From assembly GCF_026213295.1 (NCBI RefSeq), contig NC_079414.1:10687985-10751984 (forward strand): a stretch of DNA of 64,000 nucleotides, read 5' to 3'. Positions 23,405 through 35,952 of the stretch are shown one piece after another (the stretch's first letter is position 1; each line of letters opens with the position of its first letter). The notes beneath the pieces were generated by a model. That model made no database searches. It saw only the letters and a program-made list of their open reading frames with translations, and had not been told where the DNA came from. The position numbers and the translations under genes were made by a program. Source of the stretch: Gadus chalcogrammus (lineage: Eukaryota > Chordata > Actinopteri > Gadiformes > Gadidae).

Positions 23405-23686
23405 GACAAAGTGACAAGAAAATAGTGTTTTGCTGCGCGTGTGTCTTTGCTTATTCGGTGTTAATGAAAACAGAGAATATCTTGACTAGTAATACTGAAC
23501 TCTGTCTTTGCATGGCAGTGTACTGGCACAGAAAAAGTGAACCTCACACACATACACACTCTCATATATATATATACACACAATATAGAATATGTTTGAA
23601 TGTTTATTTAGCGGATGGGTTTTCATGGAATGTCTAATGGTTCTCACCCTGTGAACTATGGTTGTTTTAAATGTTTGCATCGAATT

Positions 23687-23817
<131 letters not shown>

Positions 23818-24021
23818 AAAATGAGAAGGCTAGCTATGGAGAGATGCTGCCGCTTGGTCATTCTTCGTTTTGGCATCTCACAAAGGTTCATCGATTTTGT
23901 CGTTTCGGCTGTACCCGGGATAATCTCTTCAATTCTAATTTGACAAAGGTTCTCACTGCTGCTTGGAATTTACAAGGCTTTGCATTCACTCACGTGTACC
24001 GGCTAAACCACTGCAAGAGGG

Positions 24022-24268
24022 ACGGGAGGAGTACCGAAGGAGGAGAGGAATGGAAAGCAGGGAAAAGGATAGAAGAGCAGGAGAGGGGGAGAGAAAGGGA
24101 GAGAGAGATAGAGAGACAGAGATAGAGGAAGGGAGGTAGAAATAGAAAAAGAGAGAGAGCGGGGCGAGAGAGAGAGAGAGTGAGAGAGCGAGAGAGCGAG
24201 AGAGCGTGCGAGAAAGAGAGCGAGTGAGCGAGAGAGAGAGAGAGAGAGAGCGAGAGAGGGAGAGGGCT
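24022..24268. repeat. GA-rich polypurine block
   Basis: GAGA with GAGC and GGAGAG variants; purines are on the + strand. Confidence 0.9.
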
Positions 24269-24691
24269 GGTGGAGGCGACACACTTAATTTTGGAGCATC
24301 TTTAATGAATGACTAATGAGCTGGTTTCTACACCGGTCAGCATCTTCATTTACTCTAACTCATTCCATTCCCTTGTTTGTTTGGTAATACAACTCTCTGA
24401 CCCCTCAAAGGAACACACTCCATCGAGGGAAACTCCAGTGCCTTGCGGCACTGGAGGCAAAGCTACGCTTGACACCTTTGCCGAACCGAAAGCTGTAAAA
24501 GATATGGACACAGATATTTGGCAAACCAAGGGCAGGAATTGAATTGGCCTCCTCGCACCCTATCAAAACTCATTGCCAATCAATCCATATTGACTTTTTA
24601 ATTAAATAAACTATCCAACAGGAACTCTCAAATAACATGATATGGAGATTAACCAGTCACTGATATCCTTACAGCAAGAGGAAAAACATAT

Positions 24692-24749
24692 ATTATACAA
24701 CGGGGGACCTAAATCCAGCGATCTGATTGGTTCCCAACTGTTGTATAAT
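24692..24749. repeat. short inverted repeat, MITE-like hairpin
   Basis: ATTATACAAC (24692-24701) and GTTGTATAAT (24740-24749) are exact reverse complements 38 bp apart. The right arm continues GAGCGTATAC, resembling the TATAATGAGCAC arm of the foldback at 25161-25304, so both may be parts of related elements. Confidence 0.6.
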
Positions 24750-25160
24750 GAGCGTATACATAACTGCTATGACGCCCGATCATTTTGTGAAAGTTTGCAT
24801 ATCACTCCGCGCCTGGGAGTAGAAACAGTTACAAAGTAAAACATATGTTGGATGATGGAGAGCGTGTAAATGTTGCTACTCCGGGAGTGAGCAAGGCGAT
24901 GGAGAGACTAACGAAAGCTTAGGCACACGGCGAGTGAACTGCTCCATGGGATAAATTGCCGGCGAACCGCTCTAACGGAGTCTTCTCTCGGAGGGACGCT
25001 AAAGTGTGTTGCATAGTGACCGTCGATGCATAGCGGCAGCCAGGAGGGACTACTTTTTTGTATTCTTTAATTAAACGGCTATTTTGACTTTCTCGGTTTC
25101 TTTTTAAATGTAGTGTGTCTATGACTTTCGTTTCGCCATAATAGTAACCGTTGTATAAAA

Positions 25161-25304
25161 GCAATAGATCACTTCAGTCAGTGGCATGTGCTCATTATAC
25201 CACTGTGAAGGGGGTCGCCGGCCCTCCGCTGCGCGTCGGGGCCGGACAACGCCCCTTAACAGTGGTATAATGAGCACATACCACAGCCTGGTGTGATTTA
25301 TTGC
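25161..25304. mobile_element. 144-bp foldback palindrome with GC-rich centre
   Basis: Two arms of about 65 bp fold onto each other around 25232/25233. The outer ends GCAATAGATCAC and GTGATTTATTGC pair with one mismatch. The core GTGCTCATTATACCACTGT pairs exactly with ACAGTGGTATAATGAGCAC. The inner part is GC-rich (GCCGGCCC / GGGGCCGG) around a loop of about 13 bases. The form suggests a foldback or MITE-type element, but no family is recognised and no target duplication was found. Confidence 0.85.
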
Positions 25305-25419
25305 TTAAATATACATCATTCTTTGTATTACATAATAATAACATAATAATTTGTATTACAAGAATGAAATCAAATCTTTCCCTTTGAATAAGAACAGTGT
25401 AAGGTATTTTTGCATCCAG

Positions 25420-25680
25420 CTACCTATAGGCTGTTAGAGGAAATACTCATGAGTCACTAACTTCAAACACCTGTTGGCGGCAAGTGGAACTACTCATTAG
25501 TGGCTACCGTGAACCCCCTATAGGCTGTTAGAGGAACTACACAGTAATCGCTACCATGAACCATCTGTAAGCTATAAGAGGAAATAAAAGTTAGTCAGTA
25601 CTGTGACACACCTATTGGCTGTTAGAGGATCAACACTTGAGTCGCTACCGCTAGGGCTTTGGAACTAGATGGTAATGGCT
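25420..25680. repeat. diverged minisatellite, about 48-bp unit x 5
   Basis: Units contain CCTATAGGCTGTTAGAGGAA, then an ACTCATGAGTCA-like part and CTACCGTGAAC. Starts fall near 25424, 25471, 25517, 25563 and 25609. Copies 2 and 4 are the most changed. Confidence 0.8.
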
Positions 25681-25740
25681 GCCAGACATGCAGAGGCGCA
25701 CATAAAGCAGGTAATGGGTTAGCTTAACCAGCGCTAAACC

Positions 25741-26180
25741 CAGAAAGGAGGGAAAGGGAGAGGGAGAGGGAGAAAGAATGAAATAAACAATGAATAAAAG
25801 GTAAAGAGGCCAGTGACAATTTGAGTTATGTGATGCAGAAGGAAGGCACTCTGTTCTATTGGGACGTTACCTGCATGGTGAAGGGAGGGGAGGGGGGGAG
25901 GGAGGTGATGGAGGGGAGGATTTTGCGGGAGAGAAGGTGGTGAGAGGGTTGAGGGAGAGGAAGGAGACGAGGGGCGGTGAGGGGAGTGAGGTAAGGGAGG
26001 TGACTGAGGGGAGGGTGATGAGGGAGGGAAGGGGGTGAGAGGGTTGAGGGAGAGAAGGGTGCTGAGGGAGTGGAGGGGAGAGGAGAGGAGGGGAGGGGAG
26101 GGGAGGGGAGGGAGATAAGGAAGGGGAGGGAGATGAGGGCGGTGATGGAGGTGGGGTGGAGAGGGCAGTGAGGGAGGGGA
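25741..26180. repeat. GGGAGA/GGGGAGG polypurine tract
   Basis: G- and A-rich blocks on the + strand, including (GGGGA)n at 26090-26115. Four-G runs are frequent, so G-quadruplex formation is plausible. Confidence 0.92.
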
Positions 26181-26397
26181 GGGTTGTTCACACCGACCGA
26201 TACATAGCGAAGCATTTCTTTTTTTACAGCGTTTTGGAAACACACAACACACTCCTGCTCACACACCTACACAAACAGTTTATGAATACATTTGGCTGTC
26301 AGCTCACGGCGTACGGCCTACGAGAAAATGACAGGCCTGCTGTTGGGGGAGCACTCCTGAGTGTTTGGGATGAGAGAGTGTCAACAATTCCCATCCC

Positions 26398-26490
26398 GAG
26401 TGGTTGTTGTGGTGGTGGTGGAGGATGTGGTGATGATGGTGGTGATGGTTGGGGGCCTGTTAGGGGTCCTGGCGGGGGTTGCGGTGGTGT
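26398..26490. repeat. (GGT)n-like trinucleotide tract
   Basis: GTGGTGGTGG, GATGATGGTGG and GGTTGCGGTGG blocks give a short imperfect triplet repeat. Confidence 0.85.
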
Positions 26491-29422
26491 TGATGGTAGC
26501 ATGGAGCAGATCCTTCCCAGGAACAGGCTACAAGTGTTGGGCATGAGGGGCTGTGCCAAGTGGATGTCAGGGTAGTGTGAGGTAGGAGCTCTCCTGTGGA
26601 TAGACATCAGCAGGGGTCGGTGACCCTGCCGACTATGAACCAAGCAGTCTGGAAATCAATCACTATTAGAGACTGTGATGTCAGCAGAGCCTGAAGAAGA
26701 GAGGGGGGGACGGGGGGGTCCACTGGGGGGATCAGCAACATGAGAGGGCTTACTGACCTCAGCAGCATATAAATGTAGAGTGATGTGGTGCCTTTAATAG
26801 AGGTGTCGCTAGTGCCTGTTGAATGTCAGGGAAAATGCATCTATGTAGGCCAGACACGCCTGGAGGAATGGGTTTAATGGTTAAAGAGTACATAAAAACA
26901 TAGTGGAACTCAGGTAAACATGGCGGGCACGTGGCTCATCCCACGAGAGCCCTATCAATGTATGCAACATGCGGAAGCGGTCTGGGTCAGATTAAGTCCT
27001 GCAGTGCTATGCTACAGATGTCATTCCTCTCTTCTTTAACCCTCTCTCATTTCAATGAAGGCACAGAAACCCAAAAAATGTAAAGAGAAACATTTTAACA
27101 TCTGAACTTTGATCAAGACATCCTTCCTATGTCATGTCATAGGTGCATGTGCACAGACTCCATCATTACTTTTTATTTGTTTTGTCTTCAACCAAAGTCT
27201 AAAATAATCAATTTGGTTGAGTGATGTTTGTTGCGGATTTAAAGATACATTCACCAGCTACTCTACCGTAGCACTGTGTTATGGGGCACTGCGGAAGATT
27301 CTTTGGTCTTTGAAGCACTTAATCAGTATGGAGATGAGCTTAAGGTAAGTGATGGCTGTGGCTCATAGGCCGGCGAGTCTTCTGTCATGATTGTTGTCTT
27401 GACAGGCTCCCAGTTAAAGCAGTGATTTCCAACTAGGGCTACGCAAACCATCCAGGGAACGTGACAATGTTCCAGGAGGTAATTGAAAAGATTTGTTGCA
27501 CCCACAGATTTTAAATGTTGATGGCTTCTGATCAATAAAGTTAAGAGACAATAATCAAGATTCCTTCTATATTTGGCACAATACATCGGTTTTCATTTTG
27601 ACTGTTTTGTACATACAATTAACAAAGAAATTAAAAATAAACCTGTCATTAACTGCAGCTATTACAACTATTATTATATTAACTTCTAAAAGTAAAAATC
27701 CTCAGCATAATACATAAATGAATGGGTGTGGCCAAGCAACTGCCCTGTCTTTGTGACCCTGTTTCGTGTAATTTGTGAGAATCCAAGCATCCATTTTCAT
27801 AACTGGTTTTTCTGCTCTGTCTGGCCAGCTCACACAATGGTACTGATTCTGATTGTTTATTGATTCCAACTATGGCTAATCTGAGAAGCAACATCAGACA
27901 CAGAGCTTTCATCACAGATCTTTGATCCATCATCAAGCCAAATTGGACATTTATTTAACTGAACACACAAATCCTGATATAGGGCTTAAGCCGAAATTAA
28001 GGAAAGAGGTCAACAGAGAGAAAAACATCCACATGATATGCATTAATCTCCTAATCAATATACTAAGTGTTAAAATTGAATGACTTAACCACAACAATAT
28101 GCCATCATGGGGCTTTCAAAGCAGATTCCAGAGATAGATATATACAAAGGAAAAAGTCCATGTCAATTCTTTGGAGACCAAAGCAATTTGGAGTCAAAGC
28201 TCTAAGAAAAAAGCCATGTGTGAAATAACCTTTTGAATCCATGCGCTGTCTCCTTGACAACAATGACTAAGCTGTAATAAAAAGCTGACAGGATTTGATC
28301 TACACCGGTTGTTTTTCCTGCCGCTCCAGCTGAGGGCCAGCCATTCCCTCTCACAGCCCGGCCTTATATTCTGATAAATATGCTAATTCCCCCCGGCTCC
28401 GGGGGCGTTCAGTGACCCCGAGATGAATGGAGGCTGAGGGGATATAGACCTACAAGACACGCTGATGGCCAGACGTCAACGGGAGAATTATCACTGTTTA
28501 TGCAACAAGGCAGTCGGAAAATAAGCAAAAAGAACATGCCCCGCAATGTAATGATGTGTTCTGCGTTGGCCCGCATCCCTGATCATCAAGACCAAAAACA
28601 AACAAAACCAGCACTTCTGCTGGTGAGCATTGTGTGACACCCAAACAGCAGATAGAAGCTTAAGGGCCATTGAATTTTATTTAGTTTGATCCCGAAACAC
28701 CTAAAGATAATACAGTGCCATCATGGCGCTTTGGTCAGCAGAATCTATCATACCATCTATCCTACCTATCTGGGACTATCGCACCTTCTAGGTTCACAAC
28801 AACGCCTTCAGACAGAACATCTTTGTCACTCTGTCACCTTCACTGTCTGCCCAATGAAGAGGTGATGGATGGTAGTGCTGCATTCTGCTGACCGAAGCAA
28901 CAGGACGACTGAGAAGGAGCCTTCTCATGAGGACTGAGCCGGTCAAAGGACTTGCCGAAGGACAGCTTGTCTCATCTGACTGGGAGAAGTGGGGTATCAA
29001 ACGGAGGAATCTCTTCTGACTTTCCCTCTAAGATAAGCCGCAAATTCAAGGGCAGCGATGAGAGAAAGAAAGAGTGACTCTTCACTCTATGGGGTCTGAG
29101 GTCACGTAGCTCTTGCCCTTCCTCTGTGTGTGTTTCCACCTGAATGTTCTCCTGGACGCCCGTCTTCTGGAGCCTTAAGGCTTGGCTGTGGTTTCCCTTT
29201 GTATCGCTAAGGTCTCTCCGTTACACAGGAGGGCCTCCTAAATAGAATCAGGAGGTGGTGTCCCTGAGGAAGTCCGCTGGTTGCTCACCCCATGAGATGT
29301 GACAACTTCAACCACTGCCAGTGCTGCAGAAGAAGGCGTCGCACCACGTTCTTCCAGGCCTGGAGAAGGAGCCTGTTTCTGCTTCATCATTGATTTATCG
29401 CTCCTTCCTCTCTATACAACCT

Positions 29423-29427
<5 letters not shown>

Positions 29428-29458
<31 letters not shown>

Positions 29459-29578
29459 CCCTTCTCTCCTTCCTTTCTACCATTCCCCCCCTTCAATATC
29501 TCTAAACCACTCCCCTCCTCTTTCTCTCATCCAATCACCCCCGACCTCTCTCTCTCTTTCTTTCTCTCTCTTTCTAAG
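29428..29578. repeat. (CT)n-rich pyrimidine tract
   Basis: A CT run at 29428-29456 is followed by pyrimidine-rich sequence with CTTTCTTTCT blocks. Confidence 0.92.
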
Positions 29579-30279
29579 AGTGCGAGCCAAGCAGGCGAGC
29601 TTGGCACCACAGCATAATTATGAAAATGGACCGCGGGTTTGTTTCTGTTAATCTATAAGTACATTCCACGCTCCCAGAGCCATAGGACATTTGAAAAAAG
29701 CAAAACAACACCCAAACCTTGTGTTTCATGGGAATTGACGGTTTAACCTGCTGCCCAGAGAAGGGTCTACTTTTGGAAGGCATGACCACAGATGTCTCCT
29801 CAACGCTGCAGATTAATGGATGACTCACTCTCTAGACCCAGAATTTTCAGGCGAGGCTGTTCCATTAGACTTATGCTTATTGCTGGATGCTATGTTGCTC
29901 ACAGCACTTCCTCCCATTTACCATAGCAAGGCCACTCAGCCGCGTTGACCTGCTGGTAGACTGATTTTTTGCGGCACACTTTATAGGTCCAAGGAAAGAT
30001 TTGTTGAGGAGAAAACACGTGGCACCCTATGTGGCACGGTAATCACACTTAAACGCTGTACACTTTCACCTTGAACTAGCACACGTTATCCTGAATTAAA
30101 TGGAACTATTATCACTTACTTCACATAATAATTGCCAGTTTATGTTGCATACTGTATATGTATTTGTACGTAGGTGTGAACAGTTCAACCTCAACCAAAT
30201 TGCACACACTCCAAATGCATTATGAGTAGCATATGGACGGATAACGACACAGGTATATATAATCCAACAGTTTGCATAT

Positions 30280-32205
30280 AAATAAATTGTCGAACTCTAA
30301 ATGATCAAAAGGAGACTGGTTTAGCTTTTAATAAACATTTTATGGCTGCTGGCCAACTCTTCCAAAATGGAGGATGTAGGCCTTTTGCAACCAGAAATAT
30401 CATACCGCCTATCTCTCAATCTCCTCTTTTCACCCTTGATCCTGTTCCAACTAGTGTTGTTTTAGATGCGCTCCTAGCCATCAACCCCAGGGAGTACATG
30501 GGTGAGGACAATTTGGATCCGTTTTCAATCAATCTCTCTGCATTCATCATATCAAAACAAATAACCCACATTTCTAATCATTCAATCTCCTCTGGTATAG
30601 TTCCCATAAAAGTGGTGACAAAAATTAACTAAATAACTACAGGCCAATATCCAACCTCCCATGCTTGGCAAAAATCTTAGAATCACTTATTAATAATCAG
30701 TTGAAAACATTTCTAGCCAGTTCTTCCATTCTGAGCCCATTCCAATCTGGTTTCAGGGCAGGCCACAGTACTGTTTCTGCTGTCACCTTTGTTTTAAACA
30801 ACATTGTTTCAGCATTAGACGAAAAAAAGCACTGTGCAGCACTTTTTGTTGACCATTCTAAAGCCTTTGACACTGTTGACCACCATTTGCTTTTACAGAG
30901 GCTGTGTGACTTTGGTTTTGATAATTCTGCATGCAGCTGGTTTAGAGGTTATCTATCAGATAGACAGCAGTCAGTAAAACTGGGAAGCTACCAAACTGAG
31001 CTTTTAACTGTTACAAATGGCGTCCCACAGGGCTAAATTTTGGGTCCAGTTCTTTTCACAATTTATATCAATAACATTGTTTCATCACTACAACGACGAC
31101 GCAGTATTGTATTGCATTTCTGATTTGGGGCATCAATCTAATCTAAACCTACAAAATCTTTTAACACCTTGCAGGACTGTCTTGTGGACCTCAGGCTTGT
31201 TCTTAATACTGACATTACAAAATACACGTGTTTTGCCAGAGCAAAAGCTAAAAACGTCAATGATCTCAATATTCTCACAAATATGGATTTCTGATTGAAA
31301 GGGTCACTGATATAAATATCTCGCCATCTGGATAGGACCTTCCCTTTTTTCTGTAGAAAAGGATTATCGAGGCAGTTTTTATGTCTGTCCTCGATTATGG
31401 TGATGTGGTTTATCGGCATGCATCTCATTCATGTCTTAAACTCCTGGACTCCTTTTATCACTCTGCTTTAAGGTTCACACACCATTGTGTTTTATATAGA
31501 AAGGTTGGGTGGTCCTCTCTTAAAGAAAGGCGTGACACACATTGGCACGTTTTTATTTAGAAAGCCCTGACTGAGAAGCTTCCCCATTATTTGACTGAGT
31601 ACTGCAAATTTCAGATGGGCTTTATCACCCGCTCTACTGACATGCTCATGTTATATGTTTAGTGAGGTCCCCCCTTCACTTTAGGCGTCTTTGAGTGTTA
31701 TTAATTATTATTATTTTTCATGTTTAACCTCTGTTTTCCTTTTATTCCTAGTCTGTTTTACATAGTTTTGAATGATGACTATATGCTCTGTAAAGTGACC
31801 TTGGGTTTCTTGAAAAGCGCCTCTAAATTAAATGTATTATTATTATTGTTATTATATGTTCCATACGCCAGGTCTGAGCTTGGTAAAACAGCTTTTAGCT
31901 TCAGTGTCCCTGACTCCTGAAACAATTTAAAACTTCAAATTAAAATAAATACATTCATATCTTTTAACAAATTTATACTTATTATTTTTAATCTGCCCCA
32001 CATAAACTGCAATTGTTTTGGCTAAGCAATGTTCTTCTTCTCCATCTTCGGAATGTTTTAATTGTTTTTGTCTCTTTATAGACTGTTGTCTTCCCTTTAA
32101 ACACTGTGTGTTTGTACTGTATATTGTTTATTTGTAAAACTCGACGTCATTGTAAAAGAGGGTCACCCCTCAATTGATCGTTCGAGGTTAAATAAATGAA
32201 AATAA
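30280..32205 (+). pseudogene. degenerate non-LTR retrotransposon (L2/Rex1-like reverse transcriptase)
   Basis: The + strand carries a decayed LINE pol gene. From 30665 a 123-codon frame has typical reverse-transcriptase blocks: LAKILES, FQSGFRAGHST, LFVDHSKAFDTVDHHLL and VTNGVPQG. A stop follows, then ILGPVLFTIYINNI in the same frame, and a YNDD box in place of YADD near 31096. A related upstream frame (30342-30632) is separated by stops and shifts. C-terminal remains reach 31930 (SELGKTAFSF), interrupted by an insertion at 31660-31851. The end near 32165-32205 (GTTAAATAAATGAAAATAAA) looks like the 3' tail. No endonuclease domain was found, so it is 5' truncated and dead. It lies antisense to ctnna2. 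Confidence 0.88.
31660..31851 (+). mobile_element. nested LINE 3'-tail insertion with 9-bp target duplication
   Basis: The sequence TTATATGTT occurs at 31651-31659 and again at 31852-31860, bracketing 192 bp that break the older reverse-transcriptase frame. The insert ends CTTGGGTTTCTTGAAAAGCG, then CTCTAAATTAAATG and an (ATT)n tail, the form of L2-type LINE 3' ends in fish. Removing it puts MLMLYV in frame with PYARSELGK, matching reverse-transcriptase C-termini. It is a short 5'-truncated copy. Confidence 0.82.
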
Positions 32206-32861
32206 ATTCATGGATAACTCACAGACAAAGAAGCACACATTCCAATGGTATTCATATGTGGGGAGAATATGATATGGAAGGAGTAGGAGCTGGTTGTATA
32301 CAATACAACTATATTAATGTAAGGGTAATGCATGAGCAGAGAATACAATCCCTATCATTCTATAATGATCCAATATTTATAATCTGTATTCTGTAATCTA
32401 GTTTCAAGAATGGGAAACATATGGACAGAGAAGGATCTCCCCGAGATCCCTTCTATTCCCATGTTTGTGATGCGTGAATGAGCCCTGATTATCTTGACTG
32501 GATAATAGAGGTGTAGGCACAAAAAGGTCATCTGTCGTCAGCTCTTTGTGTTTTAACCTTCCAACAGCTGGAGGTTTGACGTAGAAAAGTGAAACACAAC
32601 TGAACCTGTAAGGGCAGACGGCTGGGGCGACATATCCCATGTACTGTATAATACTGCAGGGCAAAACACACAGGCGGATATTAACCCCAAACAATGCATG
32701 TGTGCTTTAATCTTCGATGACTCAGCGGCGGGGTGACTCTAGGTGAGCGCTGACATTATAGACTTCCAGATGTTCGTCTGTCAGCTGTGTGGAGTCTTGG
32801 CTTCCCTGGAAATGCCACTTGCCGAGTGCTGAGCGGTAAATGAAGGTGCGTGTGAGTTCCC

Positions 32862-32892
32862 AGCGGGGGGGGGTGGGGGTGAGGGGGGGGGG
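32862..32892. repeat. G-run cluster (G-quadruplex-prone)
   Basis: G runs of 5-10 are separated by T, TGA or single bases. Confidence 0.85.
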
Positions 32893-34942
32893 CAGTGCGA
32901 AGACGTGAAAGGTTCCTACCGAGCCGAACTACTCAAAGGGTCTATAAGGCCTTTTCCATCGTGGCGTATCACACCCAGGGGAGTGATCGCAGTGTTTCAC
33001 TCTTCAAACGCCTTTAAACACAGACGTTTTATAACGATGTGTTTCGTAATGATAGTGACTAGCGGTAGCACATTGCCAAAACGCATGCATTTAGGTGATC
33101 TATTTGGACATATATTTCTTTTTGATTGTATGTTTGACACAAAATTGTATACGCTTAGTCAAATGTCAGATGATCACACTAAAAATAAAATGCTATTGAG
33201 AAAGAAAGCCTAAAGCTTTCTTTCTCTAAAGCCTGTGTTAAACTATTGAAAAACTCTTTTTGCACGTGCTTACTGTTCTGGTCAAGAAAGACTTTTTGCA
33301 AGAAATTGCCAAATATTGCGAAGCTTGTAGCTATCCTTTTAAAGATAGTTTGTTCAATTTGTTGTGATGATTTATACAATAGCAGTGTATTCTTCATGCT
33401 GCACATTGCAAAGGTTCTTATACAAAGCATCCAATTGCAGCACTCGGCGAAGACTCAAAGATTACCCAGGTTAAGGTGTTACCTTTTGAGAGGATCTTCT
33501 ATGTTCATCCATCTTAAGAAAGTGGGCCACTAGGGAGTGAGAGTAGTATTTGCTTGAGATCACCCTGAAGCTCTGCTTTACATATGACGTTTCAACGGTC
33601 TAGGGATATGGTTAAAATTAGGATACGGGACTAGGTTCTGCCTGGTTGACAATTAAGTAGTTCATTGAGAAAAAGCTCATTCAAAATTATATTAAGTATT
33701 TCATGTCCAGAAGAAACATACCAGCCAAGACAAAGCGGAAAAAAAAATCCTGCATTATTGTAATCCTCTGCATCAGTTTTTGTTATTCAAAGATTAAACT
33801 TGGATTAATTGCCAGTGGAAATCCCAGGCAGCTAATGGCAGCTGCAAAATCCCTTGGGGATTGGAGAACGTCTGTTCAGTAAAATAATAGGTAGCCATTG
33901 AATACATAGATAAATGTGAAATATTTTACATAAATAAAAAGATAATATTGCTCATCCCAGTGTGTGGATGGAGTCAAAGACAGATGTTCCTTCGAAAATT
34001 CTCTATTTCCAGAAGGCAGATTTGAATAATTTCTTAAACGTTTGCCCTACAGTGGTCCGTATATGCATATTACCGGCAAGGTTTTTGGCCTGAATATAAA
34101 AAAACTAAACGATTAACCTCAACTCAACACACTCAACTTTGAAGAGAAAAGCAGTTGCATATCTTTATAATACTGTATGCCTAGCATTTCATGTCTTGAT
34201 GCGTTGCATCGTATACAACTACAGTAAGAAGAACGTTATCCAACCCAAGGAAAAAGCAAGTTTACCTAACAAAAGAATGAATGATGTAAGGCTGGTAATT
34301 GTCCTTGGCCTTCAGTAGGGACAGCTGAAAGCCTTTCTCAAGAGGAGAAATTACAGGCTGAAACTCATTTTGATCAAATTCATATTCATAACTAGAAAAG
34401 GTAATTTCTGTAGAATTGCGGTGTCCCTGCGGGCTATTAAGGCTAACGCTTTACTCGATTTATTGCATAAAATCTTTTTTAACTTTGTAAAGGTTGAAGG
34501 AGTATGAACAGGCTTCCAAAGTTTAGAGTCTGAGTGGAGTAAGTATAATAATAGAAATACATGAAACATTTTAATAATGTTGAATAGTTGACCAAAATGT
34601 AAGAGTTAAACAAATTGCCAATCTAATATGATATAGTAGTAGTATTCAAAGTAGTATTAGTATTATACAGTCTCAGTACAATACACATATAAGAACGTTA
34701 AGAACAAAGGTAAGGCATTCATGATTGTAACTTGGAAATTCGTTCACATCTTTCTCAACATTCAAAAGTTAAAGTTATCAAAAGTTAAAGTTTGAGCCGA
34801 GTTTTGAAGTCTGAAGTAGTTGAAGTCTCACAGAAATGCACAGACTGCAAAGAAGTCTGCCTATTGACTAACATTGCAATAATAACCAATTAAAGTTGAT
34901 TATTGTAATATATATTTATAAATGTATATATATATTTATTAG

Positions 34943-35215
34943 TGCTGCACTGCTGTCAAGCGATTAAAATATTTAATCGTGATTAATCGCATTAATGCCA
35001 TAGTTAACTCGCGATTAATCGCAATTATTTTTTCTATGCTAAATATCCCTTGATTTATTTGTCCCATTAATTTTTCTAATTTTAATGCTCTTATCAACAT
35101 GGAAAAGTACATCGGCTTGCCTTGTGCAAATGTTTTTTTATTGATAACAACATTAGCATATACTGATACTGAAAACAGGACGATAAAAAAAAAAGCCTAT
35201 AGTGCAATTGAACGA
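34943..35215. mobile_element. dispersed teleost element fragment (hAT-like end)
   Basis: CTGTCAAGCGATTAAAATAT, then TTTAATCGTGATTAATCGCA and CATAGTTAACTCGCGATTAA, match a dispersed repeat end I know from many fish genomes, usually seen as a non-autonomous DNA transposon. The part with CTCTTATCAACATGGAAAAG also fits. The opposite end was not found, so this is a truncated copy. Confidence 0.6.
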
Positions 35216-35952
35216 TGAACCAACAAAGATACTGCCTTGAACATAGCAGTCAGGCTACTGATTCTTTGTTTTGAGCCAAAGGAAAAAAATAAAAATAATA
35301 ATCGCTTGATTGGAAGCGATTTGTTAGCTTTGCCTGGATCAACTAAACAGACCGCCAGATGCAGAAAGAACACTGCAGAAGGGAAGGGAGCGATCAGAGA
35401 ACAGTACGAAGGCCTGCAGGCAGAGCAAATCGGCTGATTAGGATACAGGTGGCAACACAGGAAGGGAAGGGATATCACAGGACGCCATTATGTGTGGGCA
35501 GCAGGGGTCCAATGAGATACTGTCGTACTCACACATACTGCCCCCGCCACCGCAGGGTAACACTCACACGGTGGGACGGTACACACAATGCAAGTGATAG
35601 CAACTGTGAACCCCACATGATAAACACATATACACACAGAAATTAACAAACACTCTTAATTGTAGAGTGATTATTGCATTATCATGTGTCGGAAAATTGT
35701 TATTATTCAGATTTCCTAAGGGCTAGCCGGTAATATACATAATAATCAAATGTAGCTGCGCAGCTGGGTTTAAATTTCTCTGTTCAGATCCACGGGTGGA
35801 GGCAAATGAGGTCATGAGTTCTGTTTGTGGTAACCGTTCACCATAGTTCTCCGTGCCTGAGCAGGCCAACTAAAACCCTCCTCAATCGGTTCACAATTAC
35901 ACTGAACTCTGAACAATGGAGACTTTTTTGTTTGAAGATCAAGGGCCAATAA

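Noticed and set aside
27420..27490. Possible dispersed repeat (AGTGATTTCCAACTAGGGCT)
   Set aside because: A resemblance to a common fish repeat end, but too short and diverged to support a call.
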